A DNA stretch of 64,000 nucleotides, taken from the NCBI RefSeq assembly GCF_027214025.1, contig NZ_JAPWHB010000003.1, positions 434,001 through 498,000 of the forward strand, written 5' to 3'. The DNA comes from Parahoeflea alexandrii. GTDB taxonomy: Bacteria; Pseudomonadota; Alphaproteobacteria; Rhizobiales; Rhizobiaceae. The translations under genes and the position numbers were made by a program. Position 1 is the first letter of the stretch. Every line of letters begins with the position of its first letter. This document shows, piece by piece, positions 48,595-57,595 of this stretch. The notes beneath the pieces are model-generated. The model made no database searches, was not told the DNA's origin, and worked only from the letters and a program-made list of their open reading frames with translations.

Positions 48595-49110
48595 ATGACC
48601 AGGCTCTTCAATCTTGTTGACGCATTCTCCCGTCTCTTGTCCTGGATCGCTCAAATCGTGACGGTGGTTCTGGTCTTCTCGATGATCTACGAAGTGGCGG
48701 CGCGCTATGTTTTCGGCGCGCCGACCATCTGGGCCTTCGACATTTCCTACATGGCGACCGGCACGCTGTTCGTTCTGGGCGCGGCCTATGCGCTCAAGCA
48801 GGATGCGCATGTCCGGATCGATTTTCTGGCCCAGAAGATGCCGATCGGCGTTCGCCGCAAGCTGGAAGGCTTCGTGTTCGTCTTCCTGATCGCACCGATC
48901 TTCGGCGCGCTGTCGAAGTTTGCCATCGAGCGGGCCTGGCGGGCATGGGTGACATCGGAGGTCGAGAGCGTGAGCCCCTGGGCGCCGTTGATGTGGCCTT
49001 TCTACTCGATTCTCGCGCTCGGGCTGATCGCGCTGACCCTGCAGCAGCTGGTTCATGGCCTGCGGGTGTTCCGCGGCGACGAAGACCAGCCGTTCAAACT
49101 GGAAGCCTGA
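48595..49110 (+). CDS. TRAP transporter small permease (DctQ)
   Basis: A 171-residue four-helix DctQ subunit (LSWIAQIVTVVLVFSMIYEV; IWAFDISYMATGTLFVLGAA). It follows the binding-protein gene by 24 bp and precedes DctM by 4 bp. Confidence 0.88.
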   Translation: MTRLFNLVDAFSRLLSWIAQIVTVVLVFSMIYEVAARYVFGAPTIWAFDISYMATGTLFVLGAAYALKQDAHVRIDFLAQKMPIGVRRKLEGFVFVFLIAPIFGALSKFAIERAWRAWVTSEVESVSPWAPLMWPFYSILALGLIALTLQQLVHGLRVFRGDEDQPFKLEA

Positions 49111-49114
49111 GCCG

Positions 49115-50425
49115 ATGACCATCGCCGCCCTGATGTTTCCCGCGCTGTTCGTGCTGGTGTTGACCGGCATCCCGATCGCGTTTTCGCTGGCCATCGTCTC
49201 AGCCGCTGCCGGGATCGCCAAATTCGGCCCCAACGCCTTCGCCCAGCTCTACGGCGCGTTCTATTCAGCCTCGACGAATTTCATTCTGGCCGCCATTCCG
49301 ATGTTCGTGCTCATGGGCGCAATCCTGGAGCGTTCCGGGATTGCCGAGCGGCTGTTCAAGGTGATGCAGATCTGGATGTCGCGCCTGCCCGGCGGACTTG
49401 CCGTCGCGACCATCGCCATGGGCGCGGTGTTCGCCGCCGCCGCCGGCGTGGTCGGTGCGGTCGAGGTGATGATCGGCATGATGGCGATCCCGGCGATGCA
49501 GCGCGGCGGCTACCGCAACAGCCAGATCGCCGGCACGATCTGCGCCGGCGGCTCGCTCGGCACGATGATCCCGCCATCGGTGATCGCGGTGATGTACGCC
49601 TCGCTGGCGCAGATGTCGGTGGGGGAGCTGCTTGCCGGGATGATGCTGCCGGGCCTGCTGATGGTCGGGCTATTCATCGTCTACCTGATCATCCAGGGCG
49701 TGATCGCGCCGCCACAGCCCCCGGCGGCCGATGCCGAGCCGGAGATGGCGCTTGGCGAGAAGCTGCGGATCACGGTGACATCTCTCTTGCCGATCTGCGC
49801 GCTGATCTTTGCGGTGCTGGGATCATTGCTCGCCGGCATCGCCTCGCCGACCGAAGCTGCCTCCGTTGGCGCGGTCGGTGCGACGCTGCTCAGCATCTTC
49901 TATCGCCGCTTCAACCTGGCGATGCTGTTCGACTCGCTGAAGATCACGGTGCGGATATCGGCGATGATCCTGCTGATCGTGGCTGCGGGCACCATGTTCA
50001 TGGGCACGTTCGCTGCCAATGGCGGATCGCGCATGATCCGCTCCTTCGTTGACGCGGCGGGTTTCGGCGATGTCGGCATGATTGTCTTCTTCCTGCTGAT
50101 CGTGCTGCTCCTGGGCTTCGTGCTCGACTGGACGGCCAACGTGCTGATCGCGGTGCCGCTGTTCACGCCGTTCATCCGGCAGGCCGGGATCGATCCGGTC
50201 TGGTTCGGGACCATGATGATCATCGTCATCCAGACCAGCTACCTGACCCCGCCGATGGCGTCCTCGATCTTCTATCTCAAATCCATCGCCCCGCCCGACA
50301 TGACCTATGGCCAGATGTGCCGCGGCGTCGTGCCGTTTATCGGGCTGCAGATCCTGACGCTGCTGGCGGTGGCGCTGTTTCCCGCGCTGGCGACCTGGCT
50401 TCCTTCCCAGATCGTGGGCTTCTAA
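49115..50425 (+). CDS. TRAP transporter large permease (DctM)
   Basis: A 436-residue DctM with about 12 membrane segments (MTIAALMFPALFVLVLTGIP; IPPSVIAVMYASLAQMSVGE; DWTANVLIAVPLFTPFIRQA). The ATG at 49115 is the real start. It completes the transporter; the lyase gene follows 31 bp later. Confidence 0.9.
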   Translation: MTIAALMFPALFVLVLTGIPIAFSLAIVSAAAGIAKFGPNAFAQLYGAFYSASTNFILAAIPMFVLMGAILERSGIAERLFKVMQIWMSRLPGGLAVATIAMGAVFAAAAGVVGAVEVMIGMMAIPAMQRGGYRNSQIAGTICAGGSLGTMIPPSVIAVMYASLAQMSVGELLAGMMLPGLLMVGLFIVYLIIQGVIAPPQPPAADAEPEMALGEKLRITVTSLLPICALIFAVLGSLLAGIASPTEAASVGAVGATLLSIFYRRFNLAMLFDSLKITVRISAMILLIVAAGTMFMGTFAANGGSRMIRSFVDAAGFGDVGMIVFFLLIVLLLGFVLDWTANVLIAVPLFTPFIRQAGIDPVWFGTMMIIVIQTSYLTPPMASSIFYLKSIAPPDMTYGQMCRGVVPFIGLQILTLLAVALFPALATWLPSQIVGF

Positions 50426-50456
50426 AACAACGGTTCATTGAAAAGGACAGACCCTG

Positions 50457-51389
50457 ATGGACAATTCGATCTTCACCGGCTGCATGCCGGCCCTGATGAC
50501 ACCCTGCAAGCCCGACCGGAGCCCGGATTTCGACGCGCTGGTGCGCAAGGGCAAGGAACTGATCGCCGCCGGCATGTCGGCGGTGGTCTATTGCGGCTCG
50601 ATGGGCGACTGGCCGCTGCTGACCGACGCACAGCGGATGGAAGGCGTCGAGCGCCTGGTTGCCGCAGGCATTCCGACGGTGGTTGGCACGGGCGCGATCA
50701 ACAGCGCTTCGGCGGTGGCGCATGCGGCCCATGCCGCGAAAGTCGGCGCACAGGGGCTGATGGTGATCCCGCGGGTGCTGTCGCGCGGCAGCTCGGTCAA
50801 TGCCCAGTCGGCGCATTTCCGGGCGATCCTGTCGGCGGCGCCCGAGCTGCCGGCGGTGATCTACAACAGCCCCTATTACGGGTTTGCAACCCGTGCCGAG
50901 TTGTTCTTCGCGCTCAGGAAGGACCATCCCAACCTGATCGGCTTCAAGGAGTTCGGCGGTGCTGCGGATCTGCGCTACGCGGCGGAGAACATCACGTCGG
51001 CGGATGACAGCGTTACGCTGATGGTGGGCGTCGACACCAATGTCTATCACGGCTTCGTCAATTGCGGCGCCACCGGCGCGATCACCGGCATCGGCAATGC
51101 GCTGCCGCGCGAAGTGCTGCAACTGGTGGATCTGTGCAAGAAGGCGGCAACAGGCGATGCCAAGGCACGGGTGCGGGCCAAGGAACTGGAAGAAGCGCTC
51201 GGCGTACTGTCCTCGTTCGACGAAGGCGCGGACCTGGTGCTCTATTACAAGCATCTCATGGTGCTCAATGGCGACACCGAGTACACGCTGCACTTCAACG
51301 AGACTGACGTGCTGACGGACTCGCAGCGGCAGTATGCCGAGAACCAGTACCGGCTGTTCAAGGACTGGTACGCCAACTGGAACGCCTGA
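50457..51389 (+). CDS. DapA/NAL superfamily lyase resembling HypD (4-hydroxy-pyrroline-2-carboxylate deaminase)
   Basis: A 310-residue DHDPS/N-acetylneuraminate-lyase fold with Schiff-base K164 in GFKEFGG. It resembles rhizobial HypD closely in the stretches SAVVYCGSMGDWPLLTD, NSPYYGFATRAELFFAL and LHFNETDVLTDSQRQ; HypD converts the hydroxyproline-derived pyrroline to alpha-ketoglutarate semialdehyde. The other hydroxyproline genes (epimerase, oxidase, semialdehyde dehydrogenase) are not in the window, so the pathway cannot be proved here. The operon ends in a strong terminator. Confidence 0.75.
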   Translation: MDNSIFTGCMPALMTPCKPDRSPDFDALVRKGKELIAAGMSAVVYCGSMGDWPLLTDAQRMEGVERLVAAGIPTVVGTGAINSASAVAHAAHAAKVGAQGLMVIPRVLSRGSSVNAQSAHFRAILSAAPELPAVIYNSPYYGFATRAELFFALRKDHPNLIGFKEFGGAADLRYAAENITSADDSVTLMVGVDTNVYHGFVNCGATGAITGIGNALPREVLQLVDLCKKAATGDAKARVRAKELEEALGVLSSFDEGADLVLYYKHLMVLNGDTEYTLHFNETDVLTDSQRQYAENQYRLFKDWYANWNA

Positions 51390-51440
51390 CCGGCACGGCT
51401 GGCGCTTCGGCGCCGCTGATGGTTCTTGCCGACATTCAAG

Positions 51441-51474
51441 CCGCCGGATCCGCAATCGGATCCGGCGGTTTTTT
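51441..51474 (+). terminator. Rho-independent terminator of the second TRAP operon
   Basis: CCGCCGGATCC (51441-51451) and GGATCCGGCGG (51458-51468) pair over 11 bp around a 6-base loop, followed by TTTTTT (51469-51474). It separates the lyase from the isomerase gene, which must have its own promoter. Confidence 0.9.
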
Positions 51475-51573
51475 CTTCAGGACTTGTGGTGACGGACGGT
51501 TCCGGCGAAGTATGTGCCGCCGCGCCGGACACGTGACAGTGCGGCAAGATCCGTGATTCCGTGAGAGCTGCCG

Positions 51574-52350
51574 ATGCCGCGTTTTGCCGCCAATCTGTCG
51601 ATGATGTTTACCGAACACGCGTTTCCCGAGCGTTTCCGGGCCGCTGCGAATGCGGGCTTCGATGCGGTGGAATTCCTGTTTCCCTATGATTATCCGGCCG
51701 AGGACATAGCGGACTGGCGTCGCATGGCAGGCGTTGAGCAGGCGCTGTTCAACCTGTCGCCGGGCAACTGGGAGGCGGGCGAGCGGGGGCTGGCGGCCCT
51801 GCCCGGGCGGAAGGAAGAGTTTCGCCGGTCGGTGGAGATCGCGCTCGACTATGCCGGCATCATCGGAACGCCGCGGCTGCACATGATGGCCGGGATTGCC
51901 GATCCGTCCGATCCGGCGCATCAGGCCTGCTACCGGGAGCAGCTTGCCTTTGCAGCCGATGCGGCGGCGGAACAGGGTGTGACGATCATGATCGAGCCGA
52001 TCAACGGGCGCGACATGCCGGGCTATTTCCTCGATGATTTCGACCGCGCAGCGGGGCTGATCGAGGATATCGGCCGTCCCAATGTCAGGCTGCAGTTCGA
52101 TATCTACCACCGGCAGATCCTGCATGGCGACGTGCTGACGGGGCTCAAGTCACTGATGCCGCTGATCGGTCATGTGCAGATCGCCTCGGTGCCGGCGCGT
52201 AACGAGCCCGGAACCGGCGAGCTCGACGATTTCCGCATTCTCAGAACCCTGGACGAGCTTGGATACGAAGGCTTTGTCGGGTGCGAATACCGGCCTGCGG
52301 CCGGAACGCTGGACGGTCTCGGCTGGCTGCAGGCCTTCAGGGACGAATAG
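51574..52350 (+). CDS. Hydroxypyruvate / 2-oxo-tetronate isomerase (Hyi/OtnI type)
   Basis: A 258-residue xylose-isomerase-like TIM barrel. FAANLSMMFTEHAFPERFRA, VTIMIEPINGRDMPGYFLDD and LQFDIYHRQILHGDV carry the expected metal ligands (Glu, Asp, His), and HVQIASVPARNEPGTGELDD the last part of the site. Hyi and OtnI cannot be told apart by eye. The gene is separated from the TRAP operon by a terminator and is convergent with the MFS gene (stops 1 bp apart). Confidence 0.82.
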   Translation: MPRFAANLSMMFTEHAFPERFRAAANAGFDAVEFLFPYDYPAEDIADWRRMAGVEQALFNLSPGNWEAGERGLAALPGRKEEFRRSVEIALDYAGIIGTPRLHMMAGIADPSDPAHQACYREQLAFAADAAAEQGVTIMIEPINGRDMPGYFLDDFDRAAGLIEDIGRPNVRLQFDIYHRQILHGDVLTGLKSLMPLIGHVQIASVPARNEPGTGELDDFRILRTLDELGYEGFVGCEYRPAAGTLDGLGWLQAFRDE

Positions 52351-52351
52351 C

Positions 52352-53551
52352 TTAGCCCGCCTGCCTGTCGGCATGCCGCATCAGGCCGGAGAACACCAGC
52401 GGCATGATCACGAACACCGGAAGCGTCAGGTAGATCACTGAAAAACCGGTGTGCTCGGCGACAAAGCCGATCACCGACGGCGCGAACAAGATGCCGGAAT
52501 AGCCCATGAAGGTGACCACCGAGATCGCCAGCCCTTGCGGCAATCCGGGAAAGTTGCCGGCTGCCGAAAAGGCGATCGGCACGGTGTTGGCAAATCCCAG
52601 TCCGGCAATGGCGAAGCCGGCAATGGCCATCTGCGGCGATTGCGCCAGTCCCGCCAAGGTCAGGCCGATCATGGCGAGAACCGCCGATACCCTGAAGGTC
52701 CTGACCGCGCCGAAGCGGTCGCGCACCAGGTCGCCGAGAAACCGCATCAGCGCCATGGCGGCGGAGAAGGCGCCGAAGGCGAGGCCGGACAGAGCCGGAT
52801 CGGCGCCGAGTTCCTGGCGCAAATAGAGCGCGCCCCAGTCGAGAATGGCGCCTTCGGGCGTCATCATGATCAGGCAGATGATGCCGGTCAGCCAGACGGT
52901 GGCGCCGGCGGTGAGCAGGCTTGGCCTGGACACGCCGGATGATGCCTGGCTGGCGTCGTGGGCGGCCTTGTGCGGCGGGTCGGCAATGACCCGGGGCCAG
53001 GCGATGACCACCGCGACGGCGGTGAGAAGGCTGGCCACCATGGCGTGCAGATGAACGTCGTAAAGCTCGATCAGGATCCCGCCGAGTGCTGCGCCGGCGA
53101 CACCGCCGAGGCTCCAGAAGCCGTGGCAGGACGACATGATGGCTCGGGCCTGGCGCTTTTCCACCTCCACCGCGTTGGCGTTCATGGCGACATCCATGCC
53201 TCCGATCAGCGCGCCCATCAGGAACAGGGCGGCGGCGGCGGTCCAGATCGACGGCGCGAGTGTGACGAGCAGCAGACAGGGGATCGTCGCCGATGCGACA
53301 AGCAGCATGATCCGGCGCGAGCCGTTTTTCGAAATCATCGCGCCGACGGCCGGCATGGCGCAGAGCGAGCCGATGCCGAAGCACATGATCATCAGGCCGA
53401 GGGCGCTCTCGTCCAGGTCCAGACGGGCGGCAAACTCGGGGATCTTCGGCGCCCAGCTACCCACCACGAAGCCATTGGCGAGAAACATCAGGGAAACAGC
53501 CAATCTTTGCGGGGAAAGCAACGGCGGTGCGACAAGGCTGGAGGTCGACAT
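52352..53551 (-). CDS. Major facilitator superfamily permease (YbjJ-like)
   Basis: A 399-residue, 12-helix MFS protein (LAVSLMFLANGFVVGSWAPK at the N-terminus is typical of the YbjJ group). The MFS loop motif between helices 2 and 3 reads GAMISKNGSRR. Transport substrate unknown; some relatives export sugars or drugs. Convergent with the isomerase gene. Confidence 0.85.
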   Translation of the reverse strand: MSTSSLVAPPLLSPQRLAVSLMFLANGFVVGSWAPKIPEFAARLDLDESALGLMIMCFGIGSLCAMPAVGAMISKNGSRRIMLLVASATIPCLLLVTLAPSIWTAAAALFLMGALIGGMDVAMNANAVEVEKRQARAIMSSCHGFWSLGGVAGAALGGILIELYDVHLHAMVASLLTAVAVVIAWPRVIADPPHKAAHDASQASSGVSRPSLLTAGATVWLTGIICLIMMTPEGAILDWGALYLRQELGADPALSGLAFGAFSAAMALMRFLGDLVRDRFGAVRTFRVSAVLAMIGLTLAGLAQSPQMAIAGFAIAGLGFANTVPIAFSAAGNFPGLPQGLAISVVTFMGYSGILFAPSVIGFVAEHTGFSVIYLTLPVFVIMPLVFSGLMRHADRQAG

Positions 53552-53777
53552 TCAAGGCTCCGGATTTAATCGGTTGAAATCAGGTAAGGTGGTTTCGCCC
53601 AGAGGTAAATCCGACTTTTGGTAACACTTGCAGTGACGATGTGACACATCGTGAATTGAAGATCGCGCGAGAAAAAGATGCCGTTTCGGCAAACGGCGTG
53701 GTAAGGCCGCCCAACTATGTGCCGAGAGCAGCAACAAGTGCCCGGCAGGCGAGGAAACAAATCTAGGAGACATACGA
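53552..53777. other. Divergent gap between MFS and desaturase genes
   Basis: About 225 bp that must carry both promoters. GCCGTTTCGGCAAACGGC (about 53680-53697) is a small hairpin without a T-run. No promoter boxes were fixed. Confidence 0.4.
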
Positions 53778-54800
53778 ATGGTAACAGGATCAGCGCGGGA
53801 GTGGGTGCGTCGTCTGCAGCCCTACAGGTTGCCAAGCGACGGACGAAGCGCGTTCGAGACGGTCCTGACCTTCGGGCTTCTGGTTTCGGTCTGGGTGTTG
53901 ATGTGGCTGGCGCTTCCCCACAGCATCATCCTGACGCTTCTGCTCTCGATTCCGGCGGCGTTTCTGATGGTGCGCCTGTTCATCATCCAGCACGACTGCG
54001 GACACGGTTCGATGTTCACCACCGCCAAGTGGAATGACCGGGTCGGCCGGGTTCTCGGCGTGCTGACGCTGACTCCGTACGATTACTGGCGCCGGTCGCA
54101 TGCAATCCATCATGCCGGATCGGGAAATCTCGAGCGGCGCGGCATTGGCGACATCGACACGCTGACGGTGGAGGAATACCTGGCCCTGTCAAGCGTCGGG
54201 CGCTGGAAGTACCGTCTCTACCGGCACCCGCTGGTGATGTTCGGTCTCGGGCCTGCCTTCATCTTCATGCTGCAGCACCGCCTGCCGGTGACGGCGCTGA
54301 AGGACGGGATCATGTCCTGGAAGAGCGTGATGGCGACCAACCTGGCCATCGCGGTGATGTGGGTTGCGCTCGGCATGCTGGTCGGCTTCAAGGCATTCCT
54401 GATCATCCATTTGCCGATCATGCTGATCGGCGCCTCGATCGGGGTGTGGATGTTCTATGTCCAGCACCAGTTCGATCCGACCCATTGGGACCATGCTCCG
54501 GAATGGGAGCGGGAATATGCCGCCCTGCACGGCAGCTCGTTCTACGATCTGCCCAAGCCGCTGATGTGGGTGACCGGCAATATCGGCATTCACCATGTTC
54601 ACCATCTGTCGAGCCGGATCCCGTTCTACCGTCTGCCGCAGGTTCTCAAGGATTTTCCGGAGCTGGCGCAGATCGGGCGGCTGACATTCTGGCAGAGCCT
54701 GCGCTGCGTTCCGCTGGCCTTGTGGGACGAGGAGCTGCGGCGCTTGGTGCCGTTCCGCTCGGTGCGCGACCGGGCCGCAGGGGCGGCCGTGGCTGCCTGA
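53778..54800 (+). CDS. Fatty acid desaturase
   Basis: A 340-residue membrane di-iron enzyme with three histidine boxes: HDCGH (about residue 74), HAIHH (about 112) and HHVHH (about 275). Hydrophobic segments flank the boxes. The spacing is of the acyl-lipid delta-12/delta-9 type; exact position specificity is not visible. It may adjust membrane fluidity, consistent with the cold shock gene 270 bp downstream. ATG 53778 follows AGGAGA. Confidence 0.88.
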   Translation: MVTGSAREWVRRLQPYRLPSDGRSAFETVLTFGLLVSVWVLMWLALPHSIILTLLLSIPAAFLMVRLFIIQHDCGHGSMFTTAKWNDRVGRVLGVLTLTPYDYWRRSHAIHHAGSGNLERRGIGDIDTLTVEEYLALSSVGRWKYRLYRHPLVMFGLGPAFIFMLQHRLPVTALKDGIMSWKSVMATNLAIAVMWVALGMLVGFKAFLIIHLPIMLIGASIGVWMFYVQHQFDPTHWDHAPEWEREYAALHGSSFYDLPKPLMWVTGNIGIHHVHHLSSRIPFYRLPQVLKDFPELAQIGRLTFWQSLRCVPLALWDEELRRLVPFRSVRDRAAGAAVAA

Positions 54801-54833
54801 CGAGGCCCGCGATCGCGGCGAATAATCGTGCCG

Positions 54834-54856
54834 GCAGGCCGGGATTTCCGGCCTGC
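54834..54856 (+). terminator. Hairpin after the desaturase gene, possible terminator
   Basis: GCAGGCCGG (54834-54842) and CCGGCCTGC (54848-54856) form a perfect 9-bp stem with a 5-base loop, but GTGAGGGG follows rather than T, so termination is uncertain. Confidence 0.5.
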
Positions 54857-55067
54857 GTGAGGGGTGATCGCGCTTTTGCTTGTGCTGGCAATAAAAACAG
54901 TGTACTAACAGCCTATCGATTTTTGGACCGGACGACTTGGTCGCTCACCGCCTGAGGCGGAGACACGCTCAACACTTCACTTAAACTCGATGACGAACGC
55001 CTGCGCCGAGCGCTTTGAAGAGCGCTTGCGCCGGAAATTACATTCATGGACATAAAGGACTTCCCCC
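54857..55067 (+). promoter_or_regulatory. Long leader of the cold shock gene
   Basis: About 210 bp upstream of the cold shock gene. Cold shock mRNAs usually have long structured leaders; an inverted repeat GCGCCGAGCGCTT/AAGAGCGCTTGCGCC lies at about 55004-55034, close to the ribosome binding site. The promoter itself was not fixed. Assignment as a cold-responsive leader is inference. Confidence 0.45.
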
Positions 55068-55277
55068 ATGAAAACCGGTACCGTTAAATTCTACAATGAC
55101 CAAAAGGGCTTCGGCTTCATCGCACCTGACGACGGCAGCAAGGACGTTTTCGTCCATGCAACTGCACTTGAGCGTGCTGGCATGCGCGGTCTGGCCGAAG
55201 GCCAGAAGGTGTCTTTCGACACCGCTGAAGACCGCCGCACAGGCAAGACTGCAGTTTCGACCATCGAAGCTGCCTGA
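55068..55277 (+). CDS. Cold shock protein (CspA family)
   Basis: A 69-residue CSD protein. RNP1 (KGFGFIAPD) and RNP2 (VFVHATAL) are both present. It binds single-stranded RNA/DNA as an RNA chaperone. It has a long leader and a strong terminator, so it is transcribed alone. Confidence 0.95.
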   Translation: MKTGTVKFYNDQKGFGFIAPDDGSKDVFVHATALERAGMRGLAEGQKVSFDTAEDRRTGKTAVSTIEAA

Positions 55278-55327
55278 AAAGCCACACCAGAGGTTGGCTG
55301 GCTAGGCTGGTCGCTCTGAGTTGAATT

Positions 55328-55357
55328 CGCCCGGGAGCTTCGGTTCCCGGGCGTTTT
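55328..55357 (+). terminator. Rho-independent terminator of the cold shock gene
   Basis: CGCCCGGGA (55328-55336) and TCCCGGGCG (55345-55353) pair perfectly around an 8-base loop, then TTTT. Confidence 0.85.
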
Positions 55358-55417
55358 GCGTTTCAGGTCCTGGCTGACGGGGCGAAAGCCGCTTCGGACC
55401 GGGACCGGACATCGCTA

Positions 55418-55471
55418 ATGCATGTTCGTTATCGCTCAATTGGATTCAATTGAGCGATAACGAACATGCAT
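55418..55471. repeat. Perfect 25-bp inverted repeat with 4-base loop
   Basis: Arms 55418-55442 and 55447-55471 are exact reverse complements; loop GATT. The arm begins ATGCATGTTCGTTATCGCTC. There is no T-run and no gene inside. It lies between the csp terminator and the Rhizobiales-type hairpin, and may be one half of a compound intergenic repeat. Confidence 0.85.
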
Positions 55472-55483
55472 CATTTCAAAGTG

Positions 55484-55527
55484 CTACAGCGTCCTTTGCG
55501 CATCCAATTGGATGCGCGGCGCTGTAG
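55484..55527. repeat. Rhizobiales-type intergenic hairpin repeat
   Basis: CTACAGCG (55484-55491) and CGCTGTAG (55520-55527) are the outer arms, GCGCATCC and GGATGCGC (55498-55517) the inner arms with loop AATT. The shape and the outer GCTACAGCG...GCTGTAG sequence match a family of short palindromic elements common between Rhizobiales genes. Assignment is from memory, not a search. Confidence 0.65.
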
Positions 55528-55536
55528 AGACAAACG

Positions 55537-55565
55537 AAAAAAGCCGGCCCGCAAGGGCCGGCTTT
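55537..55565 (-). terminator. Rho-independent terminator of rpmF
   Basis: AAAGCCGGCCC and GGGCCGGCTTT pair around GCAA; read leftwards a run of six T follows the stem (55537-55542). It sits 25 bp past the rpmF stop and shares the hairpin-rich strip with the repeats. Confidence 0.85.
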
Positions 55566-55589
55566 CAAGCCATCAAAGCTTTGAAAAGC

Positions 55590-55775
55590 TTATGCGCTTT
55601 CCTTCGGCGTCAGAACCTGGCGGCCGCGGTACATGCCGGTCTTCAGGTCGATGTGGTGCGGGCGGCGCAGTTCGCCGGAATTCTTGTCCTCGACATAGGT
55701 CGGGGCCTTCAGGGCGTCAGCGGAACGGCGCATGCCGCGCTTGGACGGGGTGGTTTTTCGCTTCGGAACAGCCAT
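55590..55775 (-). CDS. rpmF: 50S ribosomal protein L32
   Basis: A 61-residue L32 ([36 protein letters not shown]). It lacks the zinc-binding cysteines of some L32 paralogs, as usual for alphaproteobacteria. Convergent with csp, with its own terminator. Confidence 0.97.
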   Translation of the reverse strand: MAVPKRKTTPSKRGMRRSADALKAPTYVEDKNSGELRRPHHIDLKTGMYRGRQVLTPKESA

Positions 55776-55946
55776 TATAAACTCCTATTGAGCGTACAGG
55801 CATGTCCAACGGTCGACCCAAGGGCCGAAACTGACACATGCCGATTTCGGAAATTTGCCGGGCTTATACATGGCATTTGCGGGTTTGACCAGCGGCGCGC
55901 GCGTTTTTTTGACTCAAACGCCGCCGCGTCACCCGGGGCCTGCCGG

Positions 55947-56594
55947 TCAGGCCTCGTCCTCGTCGACGACCCACGGCTCGGCCCGGCCCGCCGCTTCCCA
56001 CTCGCGCCAGGCCGGCAGGGCCTTCATCCGGTCCATGTACTGGCTCACCGCCGGCCCGGTCTCGAAGGCGTAGACGTCGAGGCGGTTGACCACCGGGGCG
56101 AATATGGCGTCGGCAATGGAGAAGGCGCCGAACAGGAACGGGCCACCGCTGTTTTCGAGGCAGCCGCTCCAGAGCGCCTCGATGCGGGCCACGTCGGCAA
56201 GAATGGCTGGCGTGGTTTCGATCGGCTTGCGCTCGCGCCGGATGTTCATCGGGCAGGCGGAGCGCAGGGCCGAGAAGGACGAGACCATCTCCGAACTCAT
56301 CGCCATCGCCTTGCTGCGGTCCTTCAAGTTTTCAGGCCAGAGCCCGGCCTCGGGGTACTTGCGGGCAACGTGATCGAGGATCGCCAGCGATTCCCAGACG
56401 GTCACGTCGCCGTCAACCAGAACCGGCACCTTGCCGGTGGGCGAGAACGCCCTGAACGCCGGATTGCCGGCGGCCATGTCGAACGGCACCAGCTTCTCCT
56501 CGAAGGGAATGCCGGCGGTGCGCATGCCGATCCAGGGCCGGAAGGACCAGGATGAGTAGTTCTTGTTGCCAATGTAGAGGACCGGATCGGCCAT
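55947..56594 (-). CDS. Glutathione S-transferase family protein
   Basis: A 215-residue GST: thioredoxin-like N-terminal domain (LYIGNKNYSSWSFRPWIGMR with the catalytic-region Ser; GKVPVLVDGDVTVWESLAIL with the cis-Pro and Glu/Ser glutathione-binding motif), then a helical C-terminal domain (GPFLFGAFSIADAIFAPVVN). Start at 56594 (MADPVLYIG) is preferred to 56603. Monocistronic; substrate unknown. Confidence 0.87.
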   Translation of the reverse strand: MADPVLYIGNKNYSSWSFRPWIGMRTAGIPFEEKLVPFDMAAGNPAFRAFSPTGKVPVLVDGDVTVWESLAILDHVARKYPEAGLWPENLKDRSKAMAMSSEMVSSFSALRSACPMNIRRERKPIETTPAILADVARIEALWSGCLENSGGPFLFGAFSIADAIFAPVVNRLDVYAFETGPAVSQYMDRMKALPAWREWEAAGRAEPWVVDEDEA

Positions 56595-56669
56595 GGAGTG
56601 CACCTCATGCTGATTGAGGGGCGAGTTCTTGCACGGGCAGGAAGACCGGAAAAGCCAATTCGGCTGAAC

Positions 56670-57416
56670 TCAATCATAAAGGCATTTGATGTATGCGCCG
56701 GACTGGCTGGCTCTCTTCTCGATGATGCCGGCAAGGCGTTTCATGCCGCGCGACGGATTGGCGGCGTTGCGCTTGACCGGATTGGGCAGGGTGACGGCAA
56801 GCAGGGCGGCCTGCCGGGCGGAGAGCTGTTTCGCGGTGACGCCGAAATAGGCTTGCGCCGCAGCCTCGACACCGTAGATGCCCGGAGCCCATTCGGCGAT
56901 GTTGAGATAGATTTCCATCAGCCGCCTTTTCGACCAGACCACGTCCATCCACATGGCCAGCGGAATCTCGAGCGCCTTGCGGATCACCGAGCGGGTGGAA
57001 GGCAGGAACAGGTTCTTCGCGGTCTGCATCGGAATGGTGCTGGCGCCACGGGTGGCTTCACCCTCCAGCGCATCGTCGATTACCAGATTGAGCGCCTGCC
57101 AGTCGACGCCGGAATGGGCGCAGTACTGCCCGTCCTCGGACATCATCACCGATTGCACCAGAACCGGGGCGATGTCATCGAAACCGGCCCACTGCCGTTC
57201 ATAGGCCCGGCCGGAAAGGGTTTCGCCGAGCATCAGCGTGGAGACGGGGCGGATCTGCGGCAGCGCGTAGAGCGGGATCAGCAGATAGGGCAGAAGCAGA
57301 ACCACAACAATGACGGCCAGGCACCACATCAGCAGCCGGCGGAGCAGCGAGCGGCGTCCGGGCTTGCCTGAATTCTGTGGTGACCTGGAGGTCGGGCTGG
57401 TTTTCTGCTTGGCCAA
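56670..57416 (-). CDS. mtgA: Monofunctional biosynthetic peptidoglycan transglycosylase
   Basis: A 248-residue GT51 enzyme anchored by one N-terminal membrane helix (about 27-50). Catalytic Glu lies in [44 protein letters not shown] and [20 protein letters not shown] are the other GT51 motifs. It polymerises lipid II glycan strands. Divergent from the polyprenyl synthase gene. Confidence 0.95.
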   Translation of the reverse strand: MAKQKTSPTSRSPQNSGKPGRRSLLRRLLMWCLAVIVVVLLLPYLLIPLYALPQIRPVSTLMLGETLSGRAYERQWAGFDDIAPVLVQSVMMSEDGQYCAHSGVDWQALNLVIDDALEGEATRGASTIPMQTAKNLFLPSTRSVIRKALEIPLAMWMDVVWSKRRLMEIYLNIAEWAPGIYGVEAAAQAYFGVTAKQLSARQAALLAVTLPNPVKRNAANPSRGMKRLAGIIEKRASQSGAYIKCLYD

Positions 57417-57595
57417 CTGGCTTTCCCCGGATGAACGTTACCGCTGCCGGCGGTTCTGACATGCGTGCATACCGATCTTGCCGGCTCAAGACCAGACCGG
57501 TGAGGCACGGTCGGCGCGAAGACTGTCAAAACCGGCTGTAGGAAAGCTCCAAACAAACCGTTGCCGCCCGGCGCACGGCATGGCAAGAGACCGCA

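Noticed and set aside
55418-55565. The hairpin cluster as a CRISPR or attachment site
   Set aside because: The repeats differ from each other and there are no spacers, integrase or tRNA overlap.
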